NCBI GenBank assembly: GCA_964627665.1
Contig: CAZVKG010000001.1
Coordinates: 43,548-107,547 of the forward strand
Length of the DNA: 64,000 nt
Source: UBA1351 sp964627665
GTDB taxonomy: Bacteria; Bacillota; Clostridia; Lachnospirales; Vallitaleaceae
Reading direction: 5' to 3'
In this document: piece after piece, positions 8,747-17,284 of the stretch
Layout: each line of letters starts with the position of its first letter
How positions within the stretch are numbered: the stretch's first letter is position 1
Program-made: the position numbers and the translations under genes
Notes under the pieces: model-generated
Told to the model about the DNA's origin: nothing
Databases searched by the model: none
What the model saw: the letters and a program-made list of their open reading frames with translations, nothing else

Positions 8747-10060
8747 CTAATTATAATTCTTAATTATTTTTTCACGTTCTATGATAAATTGATCAAATAC
8801 ATCATCAACCGATACTTCTTTTTCAAAATATCTATCGCTGAGTTCCAAAAATTTTTCAGTTAAATCAGAGTATGCTCCATAAACTGGCTGTTCTTGAACT
8901 CGTTTAGCATCAAAAAAAACAACTATATTTTTACTTCCTGTCTTCAATCGATATAAATCTTGAATTGACTCATTCGTATATGCGCTTAGCATTCCATATT
9001 TTGCCAACGTTTCTGCGCCTTCTTTTCCGCATAAATACTTTAAAAAAATAAAAGCCTCTTCTTTATTTATACAGCGATTCGCTATGCCTGCAAACTGATA
9101 TTGCCCCCACGTTGTATTATCCTCTTGACCTTCAGGTATAGGCATTGGAGCCAAATCCCAATCTATTGAAGATTCACCTTGTGTTTCGTTTTCAATAATC
9201 ATACCTACAAACCATTCACCTTGAGGCATCATTGCAATAGTGCCTTCTTCAAAATTGTTCAGCCAATCTTGTTCCCGAAAACGAATTTCCTCAAAAGTCA
9301 TATGACTCTTATCTTCATACATAAGTTTATATAGAAACTCTAATGAATCTTTTGTGTATTGAAGATCATCATCATACAAATAATTCGATTGCTGTATACC
9401 CATAAAATTATAGATCCAATCAATCCAATAACCACCCCAGAATTCTCCATTTGATTCTTCAGTAATTCTTTGTGCTAAATCCCTATACTCTTCCCATGTC
9501 ATTTTTGTTGGATAGGGTAAATTTAGTCGGTCAAAGATTTCTTTATTATAGACTAATACCCAACACGTACTCCTTGTCGGAAGGCCATAGTAGCGTCCAT
9601 TAATTGAAACGTTATTATACATATTACCATAAGCAGTTACATCAATATTTGAATTTTGAATTTTTTCAGTTATGTCGTATAAGTAACCCTTTTCTTTATA
9701 TTGGACCATTTTTGAAATTCCTCTTGCTCCAATAACATCAATCTTTTCATCTGTTTTTAGCTTGTCTAGAATCTCATTCTCATATTCATCGGTATCTAAG
9801 AGATGCACATTCACCTTTATATTATGGTGTAGCTGATTGAATTCTTCAACAATTGCATTAATATAAAATGCTTCATCTCCCCATGTATAGTAATCAATTG
9901 TAACTAGTTGTTCGTTGGCTTCAAAAACCTGTTGTGTCGAACCTCCTTCTTTTCCGACTTGTTTTGTCATGAAAAAAGCTCCAAATAGGATACTCGCTAT
10001 TAATAGAAACAAAGCACTTAAAACAATAACTATTTGTATTTTTTCTTTTCCAATATTCAT
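8747..10060 (-). CDS. Membrane-anchored sugar-binding protein paralogue (probable sensor partner)
   Basis: The 437-residue family 1 solute-binding protein is closely related to the lipoprotein at 7306-8619. Its N terminus (MNIGKEKIQIVIVLSALFLL...) is a single hydrophobic span with no cysteine and therefore no lipobox, so it is probably an uncleaved, membrane-tethered protein. It has its own terminator and is transcribed divergently from the histidine kinase gene. The AraPST system of Geobacillus pairs a sugar-binding protein with a histidine kinase and a response regulator. By analogy, this protein may present ligand to the adjacent kinase rather than feed the importer. That role is inference; an ordinary second importer receptor remains possible. 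Confidence 0.8.
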   Translation of the reverse strand: MNIGKEKIQIVIVLSALFLLIASILFGAFFMTKQVGKEGGSTQQVFEANEQLVTIDYYTWGDEAFYINAIVEEFNQLHHNIKVNVHLLDTDEYENEILDKLKTDEKIDVIGARGISKMVQYKEKGYLYDITEKIQNSNIDVTAYGNMYNNVSINGRYYGLPTRSTCWVLVYNKEIFDRLNLPYPTKMTWEEYRDLAQRITEESNGEFWGGYWIDWIYNFMGIQQSNYLYDDDLQYTKDSLEFLYKLMYEDKSHMTFEEIRFREQDWLNNFEEGTIAMMPQGEWFVGMIIENETQGESSIDWDLAPMPIPEGQEDNTTWGQYQFAGIANRCINKEEAFIFLKYLCGKEGAETLAKYGMLSAYTNESIQDLYRLKTGSKNIVVFFDAKRVQEQPVYGAYSDLTEKFLELSDRYFEKEVSVDDVFDQFIIEREKIIKNYN

Positions 10061-10123
10061 CTTTTTAACATATCACATTTGCCGGTCTTTGACTAGGCTG
10101 ATTTTTTTTCAACCCTATTAAGC

Positions 10124-10152
10124 TTGAAAAGCTAAGGTCTCCATGTCATAAT
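10124..10152 (+). promoter_or_regulatory. Probable sigma-A promoter of the histidine kinase-GH43-regulator operon
   Basis: TTGAAA (10124-10129), a 17-bp spacer and CATAAT (10147-10152) lie about 30 bp before the kinase start codon. The -35 region overlaps a small inverted repeat (AAGCTT...AAGCT) that could hold a regulator. Assigned by consensus only. Confidence 0.55.
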
Positions 10153-10183
10153 ATCAATATCACTTATCTTGAGAGGATTATCT

Positions 10184-11692
10184 ATGTTTTATTTTACATT
10201 TGTTTTTTTAATAATCTCTTTATTTTTAATTCAAAAAGAACGACCTATTATTTCAGTAAAGTACCTTATATTTTCACTTACTTCTTATACGGTAGCGCTT
10301 TTTTCCATGATGTTCTATTTGTCAAAAGATACCTATTATTACAATACTGTGTATAATTATTTCTCAATACCTTCCAGCGTCTGGAAGTTTATGATGTTCA
10401 CTCCGATTAACCGAACGATTATACTTAATCTTCTTAATGCCTCTTGCTTATTAACGTTGTTTTTCAGCTTATGCTTTTCTTTGACTTTTTATGCTCACCA
10501 TTCGTACTCAAAAATATTTCTGGTTAAAAAAATTGTATTTTTTCTTCTTGTAATTGAATTTATCATATATAACCCTGTCGTTCACCGTTGGTTTTACCTT
10601 GCCACTATTCAAACATATTTTTCTTACTCCCAGTTTAATACATTACAATCAATGGTTAACAATATAACCACCTTACTAAATATTTTAATTATTATTTTGA
10701 GTATCTTCATTCTATTCTATAGTTATTTTGTTGCTTCGCCTTTACGTATTATACGAATAAATTTACTGAGTGTTTTCGTTTGCTATACTTTAATAATGAT
10801 ATCGTATGTTTTCATTTTTATTCGATTTCCAATGAATCTCATCAAAGTATCACAGATTGCCAATACGACAACTTTTCTAACAATGCCATTAAATCAAAAC
10901 ACACTCATTTACAATTTATTCCCCTACTATTTGATTTTTTCATTATCCTTAATTGGATATACATTATATCGAACGACACTAATCAATCGCAATATTTCCA
11001 AACAAACTTTTTCATTATCAAAAGAAATCGCAGCCTCGGATACAACGTCAAAAGTTTTTTGTCATTATATGAAAAACGAGCTATTAGCGATCCAATCTGA
11101 ACTCGAAACAATTGATATCACTTCCAAAAGCACACTTGAAAATGTCATTCAACGTTGTAACTACTTATATGAACGATTAGATGATGTCCACAGAAAAACA
11201 AAATCTTCTGAACTCAATTTAACTGAGATTGAGCTGAATAAATATTTGAGCCTATGTCTTTCCCATTTAAGTTATGAAACTCAAAATATTTCTGTTTCCG
11301 TTTTAAGCGATACACCAAAAATATATGTTCTTATTGATACAATGTACTTTGAACAAGCTTTACACAATATTTTTTCAAATGCTATAGAGTCAATGGCTAC
11401 AGTTCCTGATGAACACAAAAAACTTATTATACGTTTAAGAGTTATCAATAATTGGGTTACTCTTCTTGTTCAAGATTGTGGTGTCGGAATTAGGCATGAG
11501 CATATGAACAAAGTTTTTACACCATTTTTTTCCACACAGCCTATTGCCAAGCATTGGGGTGTCGGCTTAACATTGACACACAAAATTATCATAGCACATG
11601 AGGGCCATATTGAAATTGAAAGTGAAAAAGGGATTGGCACTACCGTTAAAATTGTTCTCCCTAAACTATCGCACATACTAGAAAGGAATTAA
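10184..11692 (+). CDS. Polytopic membrane sensor histidine kinase
   Basis: The 502-residue protein has an N-terminal half containing about eight hydrophobic spans with little extracellular sequence. A dimerisation/phospho-acceptor segment FCHYMKNELLAI (the likely phosphorylated His) precedes a C-terminal HATPase_c domain with the N box NIFSNAIES and G boxes DCGVGIR and GVGLTLTHKII. I chose the ATG at 10184, with GAGAGG upstream, over an in-frame TTG at 10169. The GH43 gene follows after 3 bp and a NarL-type regulator after that. With almost no sensor loop of its own, it probably senses through a partner such as the anchored sugar-binding protein encoded divergently (inference). Confidence 0.88.
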   Translation: MFYFTFVFLIISLFLIQKERPIISVKYLIFSLTSYTVALFSMMFYLSKDTYYYNTVYNYFSIPSSVWKFMMFTPINRTIILNLLNASCLLTLFFSLCFSLTFYAHHSYSKIFLVKKIVFFLLVIEFIIYNPVVHRWFYLATIQTYFSYSQFNTLQSMVNNITTLLNILIIILSIFILFYSYFVASPLRIIRINLLSVFVCYTLIMISYVFIFIRFPMNLIKVSQIANTTTFLTMPLNQNTLIYNLFPYYLIFSLSLIGYTLYRTTLINRNISKQTFSLSKEIAASDTTSKVFCHYMKNELLAIQSELETIDITSKSTLENVIQRCNYLYERLDDVHRKTKSSELNLTEIELNKYLSLCLSHLSYETQNISVSVLSDTPKIYVLIDTMYFEQALHNIFSNAIESMATVPDEHKKLIIRLRVINNWVTLLVQDCGVGIRHEHMNKVFTPFFSTQPIAKHWGVGLTLTHKIIIAHEGHIEIESEKGIGTTVKIVLPKLSHILERN

Positions 11693-11695
11693 CTT

Positions 11696-13213
11696 ATGCA
11701 AACACACACTACTTTTACTAATCCCGTCATTAAAGGCTTTAACCCTGATCCAAGCATTATTCGCGTTAACGATGATTATTTTTTATGTACTTCTAGTTTT
11801 GAGTTTTTTCCTGGTGTTCCGATATATCATAGTAAAAATCTAGTCAACTGGGAATTAATCAATTATTGTCTTACTTCAGAATCTCAGCTAGATTTAAATA
11901 ATTGTCGTCATTCAGGCGGTATTTATGCACCAACACTTAGGTATCACAACGGAAAATTCTATATGATCACAACAAATGTCGGTTCCAAGAAAAGAAAAAA
12001 TACAGGTAACTTTTTTGTGTATACAGATGACATTTATGGAAACTGGTCTGCTCCAACATTTATCGAGCACGAAGGTATTGATCCGTCTCTGTTTATTGAT
12101 GATGACAACAAGGTCTATTTTTGTGGAACAGGGGATGATGATAAGGGTTCAGGAATAGTTCTTTTTGAAATCAATCTCGAAAACGGGAATATTCTTTCCG
12201 ATAAAAAAGTTATTTCTCGCGGATGTGGAGGAAGAAACCCTGAAGCACCCCATATCTATAAAATAGATAATATGTATTATCTTTTGTTGGCCGAAGGTGG
12301 CACCGAATATGGACATATGATTACTATACAACGTTCCAAAAATATTTTGGGACCTTATGAACCTTGCCCACATAACCCTATAATTACCCACCGAGATAAC
12401 TATTCTCATAATTTTCAATGTCTAGGACACGGCGATTTAATTCAAGATTCAAATGATTCGTGGTGGATGGTATTCTTAGGTATACGCACAACAACCGGTT
12501 TACTCCATCATCTTGGACGGGAAACTTTTTTGTCCCCTATTGTTTGGAAAAATGGTTGGCCTGAAAAAATTGATTCTGTCAACTCGAAAATAAATGCATT
12601 ACTTCCGAATGAATTATTGACAGATGTCAGCGTATTTCATACAGATTTCACAGAAAGTAGTCTTCCTTTAGATTTTAACTGGATTCGAAATCCTGATTCA
12701 AGCGCTTACATCTTAGATGCTAAAAGCCAGTGTCTTCATTTAGTCGGTAAATCATATGGTTTGACAGGGCATAGACTCTCACCTACATGGACCGGAATAC
12801 GGCAAAAAGATTTCAATACGAGTACATCCACTTGTATACGTTTAAATATGGAGAATAAAACGGTTGCAGGTTTATCTGCATATTATATGGATACCCATCA
12901 TTACGATTTACAAATTCATAAAATAGAGGGCGAATATTACATTGAATTAAAGAAGGTCATTTATGATCTCGAATCAATCGTCTTCTCTAAAGCTATCGCC
13001 GGAGAAAAAATCATTTTACGGATTCGATCTGACAAAGAATATTACTATTTCGATTATAGTATTAGCGATGAAACTTTTGAAAATATAGGAAAAGGATTAA
13101 CTGCGGCTCTATCAACAGAGTCCAGTGAATACATGACTTTCACCGGTACTTATTTAGGTATATTTGCACAAAACGGTATAGCGTCCTTTGATTATTTTCA
13201 TTATGAGTGGTAA
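11696..13213 (+). CDS. Glycoside hydrolase family 43 (beta-xylosidase/alpha-L-arabinofuranosidase)
   Basis: The 505-residue enzyme has the five-bladed GH43 propeller. The catalytic base is Asp18 in FNPDPS, the pKa-modulating Asp is Asp129 in GIDPSLF, and the general acid is Glu183 in RNPEAPH. A C-terminal beta-sandwich domain (about residues 320-505) is typical of XynB-type beta-xylosidases. No signal peptide is present, so it should release xylose or arabinose from imported oligosaccharides inside the cell. The gene sits between kinase and regulator genes of one operon, an unusual order that ties the enzyme tightly to its control system. Confidence 0.93.
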   Translation: MQTHTTFTNPVIKGFNPDPSIIRVNDDYFLCTSSFEFFPGVPIYHSKNLVNWELINYCLTSESQLDLNNCRHSGGIYAPTLRYHNGKFYMITTNVGSKKRKNTGNFFVYTDDIYGNWSAPTFIEHEGIDPSLFIDDDNKVYFCGTGDDDKGSGIVLFEINLENGNILSDKKVISRGCGGRNPEAPHIYKIDNMYYLLLAEGGTEYGHMITIQRSKNILGPYEPCPHNPIITHRDNYSHNFQCLGHGDLIQDSNDSWWMVFLGIRTTTGLLHHLGRETFLSPIVWKNGWPEKIDSVNSKINALLPNELLTDVSVFHTDFTESSLPLDFNWIRNPDSSAYILDAKSQCLHLVGKSYGLTGHRLSPTWTGIRQKDFNTSTSTCIRLNMENKTVAGLSAYYMDTHHYDLQIHKIEGEYYIELKKVIYDLESIVFSKAIAGEKIILRIRSDKEYYYFDYSISDETFENIGKGLTAALSTESSEYMTFTGTYLGIFAQNGIASFDYFHYEW

Positions 13214-13229
13214 GAAAGGAATTGGTTAT

Positions 13230-13922
13230 ATGGTTACTGTTATGGTCGTGGATGATATTATTCCAATCGCCAAAAAATACACTCATTTTTTAAAACAAGT
13301 AGAAAACTTTAAAGTTGTAGCAACTGTTCATAGTGGTTATGAAGCTGTAATGAATTGCGCTATCTATAAACCGGATATTATTCTGATGGATGTTGAGATG
13401 GAAACCCGAACAGCAGGTTTAGATGCTACCAAACATATTTTAGAAAAATTCCCAAATACAAAGATTATTATTCTAACCGTCTATGAAGATGATGAAACTG
13501 TTTTTAAGGCATTTCAACTTGGAGTTACCGATTATATTCTTAAAAATTCATCATCAAACGAGATGATTACATGTATTAATGATGCTTACAATAATCGATC
13601 TCCAATCCGACCTACTATTGCTCAAAAAATTCGTCGCGAATTTCAACGTGTTAAAAAAAGTGAAGGCAGCTTTTTATATTGTCTTCACTTGGTAACTCAG
13701 CTTACACAAACAGAATTGGATATACTGGACCTAATGAGCCAGGGTTATTCTCGAAAACAGATTTGCGAAATACGTTGTGTAGAACTATCAACCATTAAAA
13801 CTCAAATAAGTAATATTCTAAAAAAATTTGATTGTAGTTCTATGGAAGAAGTAATTTCTCAAGTTAATGAACTTAATATCTTCGAATATATCCGTAACCT
13901 TCGTAACCAAAATGACTTTTAG
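13230..13922 (+). CDS. NarL/LuxR-type response regulator
   Basis: The 230-residue protein has a receiver domain with acidic pocket VVDD, phospho-acceptor Asp in ILMDVEM, the conserved Thr in ILTVYED and Lys in YILKNSS. A C-terminal LuxR-type HTH follows (LTQTELDILDLMSQGYSRKQ... STIKTQISNILKKF). I chose the ATG at 13230, with AGAAAGGA upstream, over an in-frame start at 13188 inside GH43. It is the partner of the kinase two genes upstream and probably controls the divergent sugar importer genes. Its TAG stop abuts the stop of the convergent oxidoreductase gene with no gap. Confidence 0.92.
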   Translation: MVTVMVVDDIIPIAKKYTHFLKQVENFKVVATVHSGYEAVMNCAIYKPDIILMDVEMETRTAGLDATKHILEKFPNTKIIILTVYEDDETVFKAFQLGVTDYILKNSSSNEMITCINDAYNNRSPIRPTIAQKIRREFQRVKKSEGSFLYCLHLVTQLTQTELDILDLMSQGYSRKQICEIRCVELSTIKTQISNILKKFDCSSMEEVISQVNELNIFEYIRNLRNQNDF

Positions 13923-14819
13923 CTATTCATATTCCATGACCAAGTATTCACAGACCTCGTGGCATCTTAGGGACATCTCTAAGGATTCCTTTGATGCTTC
14001 GGGGTGATCCACCCAGGTAAGAAACTGATCAATAAGATCTTCAAAGCCTCGTTTTATAAGCGTTGGTGTCCAATCATCAAAATCAATTATTTTTTTACTG
14101 TTGTCTGAGCAGACGGTCACATGATCCAAATCCATAATAATATGTTTAATATTATCTGTCATATAATCAATTCTTTCCTCTTTTGCTCCCGACATTCTGT
14201 TCATACTTCCAAATGCCGTAGCTCCCTCACCTTGCAATATAAGGGCAATACTATGAAGCTTTCCGTCTATAATTCGTCCGTTATAGTCAAATTCTTTTTC
14301 TTGATTTCGAAACAGGTACAAAAGGGTATCAATAACATGAATAAAATCATCGTAAATAAACTGACGGACATCACCCGGATGATTATACCGGTTTTTTTGT
14401 ATAATGAGCATCTCCGGTTTCTGAAGATTCATTAGCTCCTTCACTCGAGGACTATATCTTCGATTAAAACCTACCATTAAAACTAAATTTTTCTCTTTCG
14501 CCAATTCATATACTTCCATAGTTTCTTCTAAGTACCATGATATAGGTTTATCCACAAACACATGGATATTATGATTAAGAAAAAACTTTATAATTTCATA
14601 GTGACTGGATGTTGCTGTATGAATAAATACGGCATTAACAGAGTGCTTCAATAGATCCTTATAATCATAACACCATGCATTAATCCTATATTTTTGAGCC
14701 ACTTCTTCAACCACATGTTGGGTACGACTGCAAAGCACCAACTCATGATTCTTCGTTGTAATGACAGGTAAATATGCCTTCCTAGCAATATCACCTAATC
14801 CAATTATGCCTATCTTCAT
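13923..14819 (-). CDS. Gfo/Idh/MocA-family NAD(P)-dependent oxidoreductase
   Basis: The 298-residue protein has an N-terminal Rossmann domain with dinucleotide loop GIIGLGDIARKAYLP, then 'VFIHTATSSHYEII' and 'VDKPISWYLEET', the conserved DKP segment of this family. A C-terminal alpha/beta domain follows. Members oxidise or reduce sugars and cyclitols or related compounds; the substrate is not readable here. It reads minus-strand against the sugar regulon's response regulator and shares the exact junction with it, so there is no room for a separate terminator. MYG1-like lies 15 bp upstream. Confidence 0.88.
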   Translation of the reverse strand: MKIGIIGLGDIARKAYLPVITTKNHELVLCSRTQHVVEEVAQKYRINAWCYDYKDLLKHSVNAVFIHTATSSHYEIIKFFLNHNIHVFVDKPISWYLEETMEVYELAKEKNLVLMVGFNRRYSPRVKELMNLQKPEMLIIQKNRYNHPGDVRQFIYDDFIHVIDTLLYLFRNQEKEFDYNGRIIDGKLHSIALILQGEGATAFGSMNRMSGAKEERIDYMTDNIKHIIMDLDHVTVCSDNSKKIIDFDDWTPTLIKRGFEDLIDQFLTWVDHPEASKESLEMSLRCHEVCEYLVMEYE

Positions 14820-14834
14820 CTATTCACCTCTTTC

Positions 14835-15725
14835 TCAATACATCAATGCTAATTCAGCCATTTTTACTGCACTTGATAAGGAACCGGTCCCGGCAATAAA
14901 GCCACCCGGATGAACAAAAATTGCATCGTCGATATCAAGGAGTTCATTAATAACTTGAGGGGCCTTCCCCGCCCATTCTCTTGGAAATTCTTTTATTGAT
15001 TCTCTTGAGTCTCGCTCTGAGACCGCCTGAACTCTATATCCGTTAACAAGATCCTTAAATATAACATAAACGATACTTCCGTCTTCATCATAATTTCTTA
15101 GATGCCTCTTCCATGGGCAAAATTTTTCAAGGATAAGAATATTATCGATTTCTCTCTGATCAAAAGAGTCTTTTACTATTTTCTCAGCTTCAATTGCGGC
15201 AATAGCCCCATTTATAGCATTTAAAAGAATTGGGGTACAAAATTCAATAGCTTTGTTAAATTGCTCATCAGCATCTAAATCTGTATTCCAATTCGGATTA
15301 AATCCTTTGACGAATTGGTTTAAGGTTGGCATATGCACCTCATCTTTTTCAATAAAATAACCATTATCAACGGCATCTATGCTCTCTATGACGAATTTAT
15401 CTACACTGTAAAAAACTTCCTCTACCTGCTCTTTGGAAAAAGATGGTTTGTATTTCCAGATGAGATTTTGACCAAATGCTCTCCAAATCAAACCACATGC
15501 TGCATAAGGCACACCATTATCTCTATATTCCTTGTAGTCATTGTGATGGTCAAACTCGCCTCCACCAACATCAAAGACAATATCTGCTTTGTCAAAGTCT
15601 TCTTCATTACGACTCCTAAGTATTTCAACTTCATCATAATATTGCTTAAGTATAGCTGATGCCATTACTTCATCAGCATGAAAAAATCCACTATGTGTAA
15701 CCGCCAAAACTTTTGTTCTTGTCAT
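14835..15725 (-). CDS. MYG1-family (DHH-type) metal-dependent hydrolase
   Basis: The 296-residue protein has the MYG1 signature THSGFFHADEVMA at the N terminus, then IVFDVGGGEFDHHN, the DHH-like metal centre, and a C-terminal 'IFVHPGGFIAGTG'. Family members are predicted phosphoesterases or exonucleases; human MYG1 is a mitochondrial/nuclear 3'-5' RNA exonuclease. I chose the ATG at 15725, preceded by GGAAGGAA, instead of the longer frame to 15818. Its role in bacteria is not settled. Confidence 0.85.
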   Translation of the reverse strand: MTRTKVLAVTHSGFFHADEVMASAILKQYYDEVEILRSRNEEDFDKADIVFDVGGGEFDHHNDYKEYRDNGVPYAACGLIWRAFGQNLIWKYKPSFSKEQVEEVFYSVDKFVIESIDAVDNGYFIEKDEVHMPTLNQFVKGFNPNWNTDLDADEQFNKAIEFCTPILLNAINGAIAAIEAEKIVKDSFDQREIDNILILEKFCPWKRHLRNYDEDGSIVYVIFKDLVNGYRVQAVSERDSRESIKEFPREWAGKAPQVINELLDIDDAIFVHPGGFIAGTGSLSSAVKMAELALMY

Positions 15726-15865
15726 TGAAATTCCTTCCATGTCTAAAAAAATTCTATCTCTGCTATTATGACATAATTTTATAGAAAAAACTAGCACCAA
15801 GTCACTTGACTTTACCATTGATATAAAATAAAATAGACTAATTATGTTTTGAAAGGTTGTTGATT

Positions 15866-16720
15866 ATGCATTCTTGGTTAGTTTTAGCCTTAGTTTCAGG
15901 TATTGTTCTAGGTTTTTTTGATATTTTTAGAAAAATGGCGACACAAAAAGTTTCTCTTATAAATGTTTTAGCTTTCTATTCAATGTTTAGTTTTTTATTG
16001 TTAGCTTATGACTATAAAAACGCTTTAAATATGGACTTTAGTATTTTTCCTATGATCTTTTTAAAAGCCGTTATTATATATTTTTGTTGGATCTTAGGGT
16101 TTCTTGCTTTTAAACACTTACCCATAAGCATCGTAAGCCCTCTAAAAACCTTAACTCCACTTTTTACGATTATTTTTGGCATCACTTTACTTGGCGAATC
16201 CCTGAGTTTACTGCAAGGCATAGGTTTTATCATTATAATTGCCGCTTATTATATGCTGGGAAAAAATGGAAAAAACGAAATAAAAGGCTTTCTAAAAAAT
16301 AAATATCTATACCTAATGGTTCTAAGTGCATTTTTAAGCTCTCTTAGTGGTTTAATTGATAAAATTGCACTTAAAACGATAAATTCCGGTCAAATGCAAT
16401 TTTGGTTCATGTTTTTACTCATGATTTTCTATACAACGACTTTTTTTGTAACCAGCTATAGAGAACATAAACGGATTGTTATCGGCTTTGATTATACTAT
16501 TTTACTCACGAGTTTAGCTATTGTTCTGTCCGATCGACTTTACTTTATTGCAGTAGCGATGCCGACTAGCCAAATATCTGTCATTATGCCCATACGTTTT
16601 ATCTCTGTTTTTATCTCGGTCATCCTTGGAGGCATTATCTTCAAAGAACAAAACCTAGGCGGAAAAATGCTTGGGATTTGTAATATGCTAATCGGTGTTT
16701 TATTGATTTTTCTAGGCTAG
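15866..16720 (+). CDS. EamA/DMT-superfamily membrane transporter
   Basis: The 284-residue protein has ten hydrophobic spans in two EamA repeats; the first repeat ends around 'SPLKTLTPLFTIIFGITLLGESLS' and the second around 'VIMPIRFISVFISVILGGIIFKEQ'. These are the characteristic ends of EamA repeats. It is a probable small-metabolite exporter with unknown substrate. The ATG at 15866 is preferred over a TTG nine bases upstream. It is a single gene whose TAG stop touches the stop of the convergent ArsC-like gene. Confidence 0.88.
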   Translation: MHSWLVLALVSGIVLGFFDIFRKMATQKVSLINVLAFYSMFSFLLLAYDYKNALNMDFSIFPMIFLKAVIIYFCWILGFLAFKHLPISIVSPLKTLTPLFTIIFGITLLGESLSLLQGIGFIIIIAAYYMLGKNGKNEIKGFLKNKYLYLMVLSAFLSSLSGLIDKIALKTINSGQMQFWFMFLLMIFYTTTFFVTSYREHKRIVIGFDYTILLTSLAIVLSDRLYFIAVAMPTSQISVIMPIRFISVFISVILGGIIFKEQNLGGKMLGICNMLIGVLLIFLG

Positions 16721-17053
16721 TTATAACCAGCTCTTCCATACATCCGGCACGTAACCCACGGTTGCTTTTTTGCCAAAGCGAACTATTGGGGTTTTATATA
16801 ACTTGGGGTTATATATTAACTTTTCTTCTTTTTGCTCTTCGACTAGATAGTGAATCATTGCATAGTCTTTTGACTTTTCGTCGATAAGTTCTTCTAGATC
16901 TCCAACGGCTCTTAGGACTGAATGAAGTTCACCATGGCTTAGACCTTTATCTAATATGTCCACTCTTTGATAGGAAATACCGCGTTCTTTAAAGTAGCGT
17001 TCCGCTTTTTTTGTGTCGAAACACTTCTTTTTACCAAATATTTGAATTGCCAT
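16721..17053 (-). CDS. ArsC/Spx-family thioredoxin-fold protein
   Basis: The 110-residue protein starts MAIQIFGKKKCFDTKKAERYFKE... with a single N-terminal Cys (Cys11) and the C-terminal 'YKTPIVRFGKKATVGY', as in the ArsC/YffB-like family. It lacks the CxxC of Spx. The family includes arsenate reductases and regulators of unknown biochemistry; no arsenic resistance genes are nearby, so an arsenate reductase call is not supported. It is the last gene of a truA-ywbE-arsC-like minus-strand cluster. Confidence 0.82.
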   Translation of the reverse strand: MAIQIFGKKKCFDTKKAERYFKERGISYQRVDILDKGLSHGELHSVLRAVGDLEELIDEKSKDYAMIHYLVEEQKEEKLIYNPKLYKTPIVRFGKKATVGYVPDVWKSWL

Positions 17054-17068
17054 TCTTGCACCTCCTAA

Positions 17069-17260
17069 TTAACAGATTTCCTTAACACGTCCAACAATAC
17101 CACCTTCTAGCATGACTTTGATGCCATGTGGATGGTTTGCCGAATTCGTTAGTATCTTCATCACAGTTCCTTCTGTCAATTCACCACTTCTTTGGTGATG
17201 CTTTTGTACAACTTTCACTTTACTTGCGACCCTTACGTCACTTCTTTTTCTTCCGTCCAT
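17069..17260 (-). CDS. ywbE: YwbE-family small protein (DUF2196)
   Basis: The 63-residue protein starts MDGRKRSDVRVASKVKVV and contains LTNSANHPHGIKVMLEGG.VGRVK, closely resembling Bacillus YwbE. The ATG at 17260 was chosen over a GTG at 17269 because the family starts at M(D/N)G and the AAAGAG site is better spaced. The function of this small beta-rich family is unknown. Confidence 0.85.
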   Translation of the reverse strand: MDGRKRSDVRVASKVKVVQKHHQRSGELTEGTVMKILTNSANHPHGIKVMLEGGIVGRVKEIC

Positions 17261-17284
17261 CTCTATCACTCTTTCATAAAAAAC

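Noticed and set aside
4161..13922. Catabolite-response (cre) sites in the sugar locus
   Set aside because: I saw no sequence close to the TGWAAGCGNTWNCA consensus in the promoter regions examined.
16721..17053. Arsenate reductase assignment
   Set aside because: The fold fits ArsC/YffB, but there are no ars genes nearby and the family has many members without that activity.
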